The notes beneath the pieces are model-generated. The model ran no database searches. It was not told the DNA's origin and saw only the letters and a list, made by a program, of their open reading frames with translations. The position numbers were made by a program, and so were the translations under genes. A stretch of 41,663 nucleotides of DNA from Candidatus Faecalibacterium faecigallinarum (GTDB taxonomy: Bacteria; Bacillota; Clostridia; Oscillospirales; Ruminococcaceae): the NCBI GenBank assembly GCA_019119685.1, contig DWWN01000042.1, positions 1 through 41,663 on the forward strand. The letters run 5' to 3'. Below, piece after piece: positions 17,016 through 23,296 of this stretch (position 1 is its first letter; the number at the start of each line of letters is the position of its first letter).

Positions 17016-19010
17016 TTAGTGGATGCGGCTGCCGGGAGCAGCGCTGTCGGGGTAGAAAGCGATGGTGCAGCCGCCGTCGGCGGTGTCGGCCGCCACGATC
17101 ATCCCTTCGCTGGTGTACTTGCCCTTCAGCATGGGACGGGGGGCGAGGTTGGCCACGATGCCCACCTTTTTGCCGACCAGGTCCTCGGGCTTGTACCACT
17201 TGGCGATGCCGGACAGGATGCAGCGCTCCCGCTCGCCGTCAAAGACGGTCAGGTGGAGCAGCTTCTTGCTCTCCTTGAGGGCCTCGCAGGCGCGGACTTC
17301 GGCCACCCGCATCTCCACCTTGCAGAAGTCGTCGAAGGTGATCTCAGCCTCGTGCTCGATGGGCTCGGCCGGCGCGGCGGGGGCAGCGGCCTTGGCCTCG
17401 GCTTCCTCCTTGGCCTTCTGGGCGGCCAGGGCCTCGGCACGGCGCTTCTCGTCCTCCGCCTTCAGGTGGGCGATCTCCTTGGCCACGTCGATGCGGGGGA
17501 AGAGGGGCTCGCCCTTGTGGACGGTGTAGCGCTCCTGTTTGCCGTAGACGGCGCCGTCCAGCTGGAGGGCGGCGCGGTCCAGGCCCAGCTGCTCCATCAT
17601 CTTGGGGGCGGTGCTGGGCAGGTAGGCATCCAGCAGGATGGCGGTCACGCGCAGGGCCTCGCACAGGTGGTAGAGGACGCTCTCCAGCCGGGGCTTGTTG
17701 GCCTCGTCCTTGGCCAGGGCCCAGGGCGCGGTCTCGTCGATGTACTTGTTGGCCCGCTGGACCACGGCGAAGATCTCGGCCAGAGCCTGGGGGATGGTCA
17801 GGCTGTCCATATCGGCGGCCACCTTGGCGGGCAGGGCGCCGATCATCTGCTCCAGCTCGGCGTCGATGGCCTCGGCGCCGGCGGACTTGGACACGGTGCC
17901 GCCGAAGTACTTTTCGCACATGGCGACGGTGCGGCTGAGCAGGTTGCCCAGGTCGTTGGCAAGGTCGCTGTTGATGCGGTTGATGAGAGCTTCGTTGGTG
18001 AACATGCCGTCGTTGCCAAAGGGGATCTCACGCAGCAGGAAGTAGCGGATGGCGTCCACGCCGTACCGGTCGCAGAGGATGACCGGGTCCACCACGTTGC
18101 CCACCGACTTGGACATTTTGCCGCCGTTCATCAGCAGCCAGCCGTGGCCAAACACCCGCTTGGGCAAAGGCAGGTCCAGCGCCATCAGCATGGCCGGCCA
18201 CAGGATGGTGTGGAAGCGCAGGATCTCCTTGCCCACCATGTGCAGGTCGGCGGGCCAGTATTTGTCGTAGTCGTGGTAGGTATCGTTGCCGTAGCCCAGC
18301 GCGGTGATATAGTTGCTCAGGGCGTCCACCCAGACGTACATGGTGTGCTTGGGGTCGAAGGGGACGGGGATGCCCCACTTGACCGAGGTGCGGGAGACAC
18401 AGGTGTCCTGCAGGCCCTGCTTGATGAAGGCGATCATCTCGTTCTTGCGGCTCTCGGGCTGGATGAACTGGGGGTTCTCCTCGTACAGCTTGAGCAGGCG
18501 GTCGGCGTATTTGCTGGTGCGGAAGAAATAGGCTTCCTCGTGGGCGTCGTAGACCTCGCGGCCGCAGTCGGGGCACTTGCCGTCCACCAGCTGGCTGTCG
18601 GTCCAGAAGCTCTCGCAGGGTTTGCAGTAGTGGCCCACATACTCGCCCTTATAGATGTCGCCCTGCTCGTACAGCTGGGTGAAGATCTTCTGGCAGGACT
18701 GGATGTGGTAGTCGTCGGTGGTGCGGATGAAGCGGTCGTAGCTGACGTCCAGCAGCTTCCACAGGTCCTTGACGGTGGCGACGATGCGGTCTACGTATTC
18801 CTTGGGCTGTACCCCGGCGGCCGCGGCCTTGTCCTCGATCTTCTGGCCGTGCTCGTCGGTGCCGGTCAGGAACATCACGTCGTACCCCTGCTTGCGCTTG
18901 AAGCGGGCCAGCGCGTCACAGGCCACGGTGGTGTAGCTGTGGCCGATGTGCAGCTTGTCGCTGGGGTAGTAGATGGGGGTGGTGATGTAGAACTTTTTCT
19001 GTTCAGACAT
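17016..19010 (-). CDS. metG: Methionyl-tRNA synthetase with C-terminal tRNA-binding domain
   Basis: The 664-aa enzyme charges tRNA-Met. It has the class I motifs HIGH (KLHIGHSYTT, near residue 20) and KMSKS (GKMSKSVGN, near 300), and an inserted zinc-binding region with CKPC and CPDC. The anticodon-binding helical domain is followed by a Lys/Glu/Ala-rich linker (about 520-560), then an EMAP/Arc1p-like tRNA-binding domain (FDDFCKVEMRVAEVRACE). The ATG at 19010 follows GGGAGG; the longer open frame upstream is T-box leader. It is first in the operon metG-EamA-tatD and is controlled by the T-box at 19054-19363. Confidence 0.97.
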   Translation of the reverse strand: MSEQKKFYITTPIYYPSDKLHIGHSYTTVACDALARFKRKQGYDVMFLTGTDEHGQKIEDKAAAAGVQPKEYVDRIVATVKDLWKLLDVSYDRFIRTTDDYHIQSCQKIFTQLYEQGDIYKGEYVGHYCKPCESFWTDSQLVDGKCPDCGREVYDAHEEAYFFRTSKYADRLLKLYEENPQFIQPESRKNEMIAFIKQGLQDTCVSRTSVKWGIPVPFDPKHTMYVWVDALSNYITALGYGNDTYHDYDKYWPADLHMVGKEILRFHTILWPAMLMALDLPLPKRVFGHGWLLMNGGKMSKSVGNVVDPVILCDRYGVDAIRYFLLREIPFGNDGMFTNEALINRINSDLANDLGNLLSRTVAMCEKYFGGTVSKSAGAEAIDAELEQMIGALPAKVAADMDSLTIPQALAEIFAVVQRANKYIDETAPWALAKDEANKPRLESVLYHLCEALRVTAILLDAYLPSTAPKMMEQLGLDRAALQLDGAVYGKQERYTVHKGEPLFPRIDVAKEIAHLKAEDEKRRAEALAAQKAKEEAEAKAAAPAAPAEPIEHEAEITFDDFCKVEMRVAEVRACEALKESKKLLHLTVFDGERERCILSGIAKWYKPEDLVGKKVGIVANLAPRPMLKGKYTSEGMIVAADTADGGCTIAFYPDSAAPGSRIH

Positions 19011-19053
19011 GGTGAATGGTTTCCTCCCTTTGATTTGCATAGCGGAAAGGAAG

Positions 19054-19363
19054 CGAAAAGCTCCCGCCCCTGCCGGGCCTTGTCGCCCTGCAAGGACGGG
19101 AGCTGACAGCTTCCGTGGTACCACCTTGGTTCGCCGGCCCCTCACAGGGCGCGGCCTTACAGACTGCTGCGGCGCAAAGGCGCGGCGCATACAGCCGGGC
19201 GCGGTAACGGGCGCACCCGGCGCAGGCTGGGCGTTCAAAAGGCTTTGCCTGCGCGGCTCCAAGGCCATCTTCCGCGCCCCGACGCCTGCCCGGTTCCACC
19301 GCCGCGGGCTCTCTGCAAGGGTCAAAAAGCGCGTACTCTCCTCTTCACAGCCGATATCATATC
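19054..19363 (-). ncRNA. T-box riboswitch of metG, tRNA-Met specific
   Basis: On the minus strand the leader shows AGAGGAGAGUA (the AGUA loop-E side of the specifier loop), CAGAGAGCCCG...GGUGGAACCGGG in the apical part, and GGAAG-AUG-GCC. The specifier AUG occupies 19266-19268, so the codon directly indicates methionine. The T-box AAGGUGGUACCACGG is at 19113-19127. A long terminator with AGCTCCCG arms (19059-19104) and a TTTT tail follows. Uncharged tRNA-Met should favour antitermination and expression of metG, the EamA transporter and tatD. Confidence 0.95.
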
Positions 19364-19369
19364 ACGGCT

Positions 19370-19398
19370 ATTATAGGGGAAGCGGGGGGATTTGTCAA
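19370..19398 (-). promoter_or_regulatory. Consensus promoter of the metG operon
   Basis: On the minus strand a perfect TTGACA (19393-19398), a 17-bp spacer and a perfect TATAAT (19370-19375) form an ideal sigma-A promoter, consistent with control by termination rather than initiation. Confidence 0.95.
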
Positions 19399-19429
19399 CA
19401 GGCAGGCGCGGCTTTTTCCGCCGCCGGCC

Positions 19430-19458
19430 TTGACAGCGGCCCCGGGCTGTGCTAATAT
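19430..19458 (+). promoter_or_regulatory. Promoter of the XRE regulator operon
   Basis: TTGACA (19430-19435) and TAATAT (19453-19458) are separated by 17 bp. The -10 overlaps the left arm of the inverted repeat at 19455-19490. Confidence 0.8.
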
Positions 19459-19490
19459 GAAGTTGACTTCACGTGAAACGAACTTCATAT
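19455..19490 (+). promoter_or_regulatory. Nested palindromic operator at the XRE promoter
   Basis: ATATGAAGTT (19455-19464) and its perfect inverted copy AACTTCATAT (19481-19490) flank a 16-bp centre that holds a second perfect palindrome, TTCACGTGAA (19468-19477). The block covers the -10 end and transcription start of the XRE gene, so negative autoregulation is likely. Confidence 0.75.
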
Positions 19491-19505
19491 CCGCGGGGAA
19501 ACCAG

Positions 19506-19736
19506 ATGAAAACACGAGTGAAAGAGCTGCGCGCGGCGGCGGGCCTGACCCAGCAGCAGCTGGCGGAGCAGGTGCACGTTTCCTCCCGCACCATCATTTC
19601 CATCGAGAAGGGGCAGTACAGCCCCTCCCTGATGCTGGCCTACCGGCTGGCGCTGGTGTTCGGGGTGACGGTGGAGGACCTTTGCTGCCTGCAGGAAAAC
19701 AAAGAGCTGGAGGACAAACAGTATGAAGATCTATAA
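19506..19736 (+). CDS. Small XRE-family transcriptional regulator
   Basis: The 76-aa protein consists almost only of a Cro/CI HTH: RVKELRAAAGLTQQQLAEQVHVSSRTIISIEKGQYSPSLMLAYRLALVFGVTVEDL. This short form is common in Firmicutes as the first gene of two-gene operons with a membrane protein. The ATG at 19506 is preceded only by GGGGAAACC, a weak ribosome site; an in-frame GTG at 19473 lies inside the operator and is less likely. The gene overlaps the downstream membrane-protein gene by 14 nt. It probably represses its own promoter through the palindromes at 19455-19490. Confidence 0.88.
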   Translation: MKTRVKELRAAAGLTQQQLAEQVHVSSRTIISIEKGQYSPSLMLAYRLALVFGVTVEDLCCLQENKELEDKQYEDL

Positions 19737-20142
19737 CAAGAAAAAGTTTGCGTCGGGCGTCTTTTTGCTGCTGCTGGGCTTTGTGCGGTTCACCCCGCTT
19801 TTTGCCGGGCGGGAATGGGATGTGAAAGGCGTTTTCTGGACGGCTGTGGCGCTTTTGCTGGGCGTGTCGGAACTGGTGCACAGCCTTTCCTGCACACTGA
19901 CCAAAAAGGACCGGCTGGAAGAACTGGACGAGCGCAACCGCCTGGTGGATTGGAAAGCCAAAAGCATGACCCTGAAGATCACCCAGGCGATCTATCTTGT
20001 GCTGGGCTGGATCTTTCTGATCATGGGCGTCGTTCGGCAGGCGGACATTGTCATGGCGGTGGGGCTTGGGCTGCTGTTTACCTTCCCGATCGGGATGTTC
20101 ACCGAACTTTTCACCAGCATCTATTATGAATCAAGGAATTGA
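19723..20142 (+). CDS. Four-helix membrane protein paired with the XRE regulator
   Basis: The 139-aa protein has four hydrophobic segments (about 10-28, 37-53, 83-103, 108-130), with a charged loop between the second and third (LTKKDRLEELDERNRLVDWKAKS). The DERNRLVDxKA segment resembles the DUF2178-like membrane proteins found beside small XRE regulators. The function is not known. The 14-nt overlap with the regulator indicates translational coupling. Confidence 0.78.
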   Translation: MKIYNKKKFASGVFLLLLGFVRFTPLFAGREWDVKGVFWTAVALLLGVSELVHSLSCTLTKKDRLEELDERNRLVDWKAKSMTLKITQAIYLVLGWIFLIMGVVRQADIVMAVGLGLLFTFPIGMFTELFTSIYYESRN

Positions 20143-20175
20143 TGAAAAACGCATCAAAATCAGGAGGGCGCAAAC

Positions 20176-20595
20176 ATGGAAGAACGGGAACGCATCGTCC
20201 GGCTGTGGTTCGAAATGTGGCTCGAACAGAAGGATCTGGGCATCGACGAGATCTTTGCAGAAGATGTGGTTTACACCGAGAGTTGGGGTCCGCAGTATCA
20301 TGGGCGCGAGGCGGTCCGGCACTGGTTCGAGGAATGGAACACCCGCGGCCGGGTGCTGGTCTGGGACATCAAACAGTTTTTCCATAAGGAAGGACAGACC
20401 ATTGTAGAGTGGTATTTCAAAAATGCCATGCAGGACGGCAAAGTGGAAGAATTTGACGGTGTCTCTCTGGCTGTGTGGACGCCGGAAGGGAAAATCGCGG
20501 CCCTGAAAGAGTTTGGCTGCAACTGTCATACCTATGACCCCTACCGGCCTGGCCCGGAACCGGTGTTCCGGGACGAAGCAGCGCACTGGTTTTGA
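20176..20595 (+). CDS. SnoaL/NTF2-like fold protein
   Basis: The 139-aa protein has the pattern of SnoaL-like proteins: an N-terminal helix (ERIVRLWFEMWLEQKDLGID), EIFAEDVVYTESWGPQYHGREAVRHWFEEW, then a curved sheet (VLVWDIKQFFHKEGQTIVEWYFKNAM...). The fold serves small-molecule isomerases, cyclases and many ligand-binding proteins; the substrate here is unknown. The ATG at 20176 follows AGGAGGG. It lies 33 nt after the membrane-protein gene and may be third in that operon. A weak terminator follows at 20621-20648. Confidence 0.85.
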   Translation: MEERERIVRLWFEMWLEQKDLGIDEIFAEDVVYTESWGPQYHGREAVRHWFEEWNTRGRVLVWDIKQFFHKEGQTIVEWYFKNAMQDGKVEEFDGVSLAVWTPEGKIAALKEFGCNCHTYDPYRPGPEPVFRDEAAHWF

Positions 20596-20620
20596 GAACG
20601 TTCAGCCCGGACAAAAAACC

Positions 20621-20648
20621 GCCTCCGTCTTGACAGGGCGGAGGCTTT
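20621..20648 (+). terminator. Weak terminator hairpin that holds the next promoter's -35
   Basis: GCCTCCG (20621-20627) pairs with CGGAGGC (20639-20645), followed only by TTTAT. The loop contains the TTGACA of the ArsR promoter. Confidence 0.6.
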
Positions 20649-20658
20649 ATGGTATCCT
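20630..20658 (+). promoter_or_regulatory. Promoter of the ArsR-SdpI operon
   Basis: TTGACA (20630-20635) and TATCCT (20653-20658) are 17 bp apart. The -35 lies in the loop of the preceding terminator and its right stem arm forms part of the spacer. Confidence 0.75.
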
Positions 20659-20662
20659 ATGG

Positions 20663-20685
20663 TTAACGATTAGACTAATTGTTAA
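20663..20685 (+). promoter_or_regulatory. ArsR/SdpR-type operator
   Basis: A 23-bp palindrome of TTAACgATTAG, a central A and CTAATtGTTAA with a single mismatched pair lies directly after the -10. Its size, A/T-rich half-sites and position fit autorepression by the ArsR-family protein encoded next. Confidence 0.8.
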
Positions 20686-20716
20686 TCATAGCGCACAGAA
20701 AGGACGTGGGATCACC

Positions 20717-21010
20717 TTGAGTTTACAGCACACACTGCGGGCGCTGGCCGACCCGATCCGGCGGGAGATACTGAACCTGCTGAAAAACGGCCGGATGTCT
20801 GCCGGGGAGATTTCGGCGCATTTCCCGGTGACGGCGGCCTCCATCTCCCGGCACCTGTCGGTGCTGAAAGAGGCCGACCTCATCCGCGACCAGCGGGAGG
20901 GCAAGTATATTTTCTATGAGCTGAACGCCTCGGTCCTCGAGGAGGTCCTGCTCTGGATCGCCGAACTGAAAGGGGAGTCGGAAGATGAAAAAGATCCTCA
21001 CGGAACATAA
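20717..21010 (+). CDS. ArsR-family (SdpR-like) autorepressor
   Basis: The 97-aa winged HTH protein (LQHTLRALADPIRREILNLLKNGRMSAGEISAHFPVTAASISRHLSVLKEADLIRDQREGKYIFYELN) matches SdpR-type ArsR regulators, which lack the metal-binding ELCVCDL motif, as here. The start is probably TTG at 20717, with AAAGGA somewhat far (12 nt) upstream; the longer upstream frame crosses the promoter and operator. It overlaps the SdpI-family gene by 26 nt. In Bacillus subtilis SdpR represses sdpRI and is sequestered at the membrane by SdpI when toxin is present; the pairing here suggests the same logic. Confidence 0.88.
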   Translation: MSLQHTLRALADPIRREILNLLKNGRMSAGEISAHFPVTAASISRHLSVLKEADLIRDQREGKYIFYELNASVLEEVLLWIAELKGESEDEKDPHGT

Positions 21011-22004
21011 GGGGGAACTGGTCCTCTCGTCTCTGGTGACGCTTCTGCCGGCGCTGGCGGGCTGGCAGATGGCCTGGGAGGCTGCCGCCTTCCTGCTGGG
21101 CCACTGGCTGGTGCTGCTGGTCGTGTTCAGCGACCGGCGCAACCGCGACCGGCAGAGCAAAAAGGCCATCCGGCTGATCCTCTGGGTGATGCCGTTTCTG
21201 TCGCTGCTGGTGGGCGGCGTGATGGCGCTGCTCCGGCGGGGCGTCCAGAGCGCCGGCGCCGGCAGCGCGGTCATGGCCATGGGCTTTGGGCTTTTGTTCA
21301 TCGTGGTGGGCAACTATATGCCCAAGATCCGCCAGAACAGCTTTATGGGCATCCGCGTCAAATGGACGCTGGAAAACGAAGCCAACTGGAACGCGTCCCA
21401 CCGCTTTGGCGGCAAGGTCTGGGTGGCGGGCGGCTTTGCCTGCCTGGCAGGGGCCATGCTGCCCGTCAAGGCAATGGGCGTGGTGTTCCCTGTGGTGCTG
21501 GTGACGGTCGCGCTGGCGCCCATCGCTTATTCCTATTATTATAGCAAAACCCAGCCCGCGGCCGAACAGGCGGTTTCGGCCCCGCTGCCCCTCTGGCAGA
21601 AGCGGGCGGCCCGGGCGATCGTCGCCGCGGTGGCGGTGATCGCGGTCTGGACCCTGCTGAGCGGCAGCACAGAGATCGTCTATGACAGCGCTTCCTTCAC
21701 CGTTGAGGCGTCCGGCTGGGAGGACCTGACCGTCCCGTACAGCGAGATCGCCGCGGTGGAGTACCTGCCCGCGGAGGACGTCCCGGAAACCGGTATGCGC
21801 ACCTACGGCCTTGGCAACCTGCGGGTGTCCTTCGGCTATTTTTCCAACGAGGCCTACGGCAGCTATATCCGCTACACCTACGATTCCTGCAAAGACTGCG
21901 TCCGGCTGACCAGAACGGATGGGAGTACCATCCTGCTCAACGGCCCCGACCAGGCCGCCACCCGCGCCATCTGCGACGCGCTGGCTGAAAGGGTAGGGAA
22001 CTGA
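20985..22004 (+). CDS. SdpI-family membrane protein with extra C-terminal domain
   Basis: The 339-aa protein has about six membrane segments. The SdpI core is GNYMPKIRQNSFMGIRVKWTLENEANWNASHRFGGKVWVAGG (quoted in parts: GNYMPKIRQNSF, GIRVKWTLENEANW, NASHRFGGK). SdpI of B. subtilis gives immunity to the SdpC toxin. This protein is longer than the roughly 207-aa B. subtilis form: after the last membrane segment (about 204-224) it carries a soluble domain of about 110 residues rich in beta strands, of PH-like appearance. It overlaps the ArsR gene and is followed 1 nt later by a CPBP protease gene. Sensing or immunity against a bacteriocin-like peptide is inferred. Confidence 0.88.
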   Translation: MKKILTEHKGELVLSSLVTLLPALAGWQMAWEAAAFLLGHWLVLLVVFSDRRNRDRQSKKAIRLILWVMPFLSLLVGGVMALLRRGVQSAGAGSAVMAMGFGLLFIVVGNYMPKIRQNSFMGIRVKWTLENEANWNASHRFGGKVWVAGGFACLAGAMLPVKAMGVVFPVVLVTVALAPIAYSYYYSKTQPAAEQAVSAPLPLWQKRAARAIVAAVAVIAVWTLLSGSTEIVYDSASFTVEASGWEDLTVPYSEIAAVEYLPAEDVPETGMRTYGLGNLRVSFGYFSNEAYGSYIRYTYDSCKDCVRLTRTDGSTILLNGPDQAATRAICDALAERVGN

Positions 22005-22005
22005 A

Positions 22006-22959
22006 ATGAAAACCAATCAGGCGATACAGAAAAAGAGAACACTGGGGTTTATTCTGCTGACGTTTGTGCTCTCGTGGTCGATTGGCTTTTTTGCCATGGC
22101 CCAGGGCATCACCCTGGACGGCCTGATGGGTGCAGAGAGCCTGGAAGCCGGGCAGCTGGCTGGCATGGCCGCGCTTTCCCTTTATATGTGGATGCCGGCG
22201 CTGGGGTCCATCCTGATCCGGGCGCTGACCGGGCAGAGGTTCCATGAGATGAAACTGTCGCCTCGTCCGCGCCAGAACTGGAAATACGACCTGCTGGGAT
22301 GGTTTGCGCCCTTCGGGTTTGCCCTGACGGGAACGGTCAGTTACTTTGCCTTCTTTTCGGACCGTTTCGACCATTTTGAACATTTGAAACAGCTTTTGGG
22401 AACGGTGCTGGGTGTTTCTCTGGAGGGTCTGCCCGCGCCTGTTATGGGGGTGCTGCTCCTGCTGGCGGCCGCTATCACGACGCCGCTGGCAAGCCTGCTC
22501 AGCGGTCCGCTGGGGGAGGAACTGGGCTGGCGCGGGTATTTATACCCAACGCTGTGTGCCTGGATGCCGCGCTGGAAAGCAATGCTGGTCAGCGGAATCG
22601 TCTGGGGCGTATGGCATACGCCGCTGCTGGTGATGGGCTGGGACTACGGGACCGGCTACAGCGGTTATCCGGTGGGCGGCATTGCGGTGATGACCCTCTG
22701 CACGGTCTGCTTTGGGGCGTTCCAGTGCTGGCTGACCGACCGAAGCGACAACATCTGGCCGTCTGTGCTGGCCCATGGCGCGCTCAACGTCCTGTTCAGC
22801 TTTTATTTACTGGGGAACAATTTTTGCGCGGCACCGTACCATCCGCTGTTGGGGGCGCACCCGCTTACCCTGCTGGGCGGCTGGACTTTGATCGCCGCAG
22901 GCTGGGTCGTCCTTGTAAAGACGCGGAGCGGTTGGGCGTCAGACGCGCCGAAAACCTAA
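22006..22959 (+). CDS. CPBP-family intramembrane metalloprotease
   Basis: The 317-aa membrane protein carries the three CPBP (CAAX protease/Abi) motifs: GEELGWRGYLYP (EExxxR, near 170), WGVWHTPLL (second motif histidine, near 205), and LAHGALNVLF (HxxxN, near 262). Eight or so membrane segments surround them. Bacterial members take part in peptide maturation and bacteriocin self-immunity. It starts one base after the SdpI stop, so ArsR-SdpI-CPBP is one operon. No prenylated substrate is expected in this organism. Confidence 0.92.
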   Translation: MKTNQAIQKKRTLGFILLTFVLSWSIGFFAMAQGITLDGLMGAESLEAGQLAGMAALSLYMWMPALGSILIRALTGQRFHEMKLSPRPRQNWKYDLLGWFAPFGFALTGTVSYFAFFSDRFDHFEHLKQLLGTVLGVSLEGLPAPVMGVLLLLAAAITTPLASLLSGPLGEELGWRGYLYPTLCAWMPRWKAMLVSGIVWGVWHTPLLVMGWDYGTGYSGYPVGGIAVMTLCTVCFGAFQCWLTDRSDNIWPSVLAHGALNVLFSFYLLGNNFCAAPYHPLLGAHPLTLLGGWTLIAAGWVVLVKTRSGWASDAPKT

Positions 22960-22963
22960 AATC

Positions 22964-22992
22964 TTGCATCCGGCGGGAAAATCTGCTATCAT
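22964..22992 (+). promoter_or_regulatory. Promoter of the small TM protein gene
   Basis: TTGCAT (22964-22969) and TATCAT (22987-22992) are 17 bp apart, about 35 bp before the ATG. Confidence 0.65.
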
Positions 22993-23025
22993 AAAACAAA
23001 CGTGCAAAACAGGGAGGACGCCGCT

Positions 23026-23196
23026 ATGGGATTTGTCACAACGCTGACCTTGATCTTTCTTGTACTGAAAGCCCTGGGCCTGATCGCCTGGTCCTGGGTG
23101 TGGGTGTTGTGCCCCCTCTGGCTGGCGGCGCTGCTGGCCGGGGTGGCCTTCCTTTTGATTTTGGTGACGGGCCGGATCAAGACTGGCAAGTGGTAA
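23026..23196 (+). CDS. Small two-segment membrane protein (transmembrane Fragile-X-F type)
   Basis: The 56-aa product (MGFVTTLTLIFLVLKALGLI...) has two hydrophobic segments separated by AWSWVWVL and ends in GRIKTGKW. The WSWVWVLxPLWL pattern matches the small proteins annotated as transmembrane Fragile-X-F proteins in phages and Clostridia. The function is unknown. The start at 23026 follows GGGAGG. It stands alone between its promoter and the terminator at 23221-23249. Confidence 0.8.
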   Translation: MGFVTTLTLIFLVLKALGLIAWSWVWVLCPLWLAALLAGVAFLLILVTGRIKTGKW

Positions 23197-23220
23197 CGGG
23201 CGCTGCTTTGGGCGCACCGG

Positions 23221-23249
23221 GCGGGAGGCGTTGCGTCTCCCGCTTTTTT
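23221..23249 (+). terminator. Terminator of the small TM protein gene
   Basis: GCGGGAG (23221-23227) pairs with CTCCCGC (23237-23243), followed by six T residues. Confidence 0.88.
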
Positions 23250-23260
23250 CGTGGTATACT
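23231..23260 (+). promoter_or_regulatory. Promoter of the GH28 gene, embedded in the terminator
   Basis: TTGCGT (23231-23236) sits in the terminator loop and TATACT (23255-23260) follows after 18 bp, as an extended -10 (TGGTATACT). Confidence 0.6.
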
Positions 23261-23296
23261 GGGCGCAGCGCTATGCGATGGAAAGGAGTTACCCCT

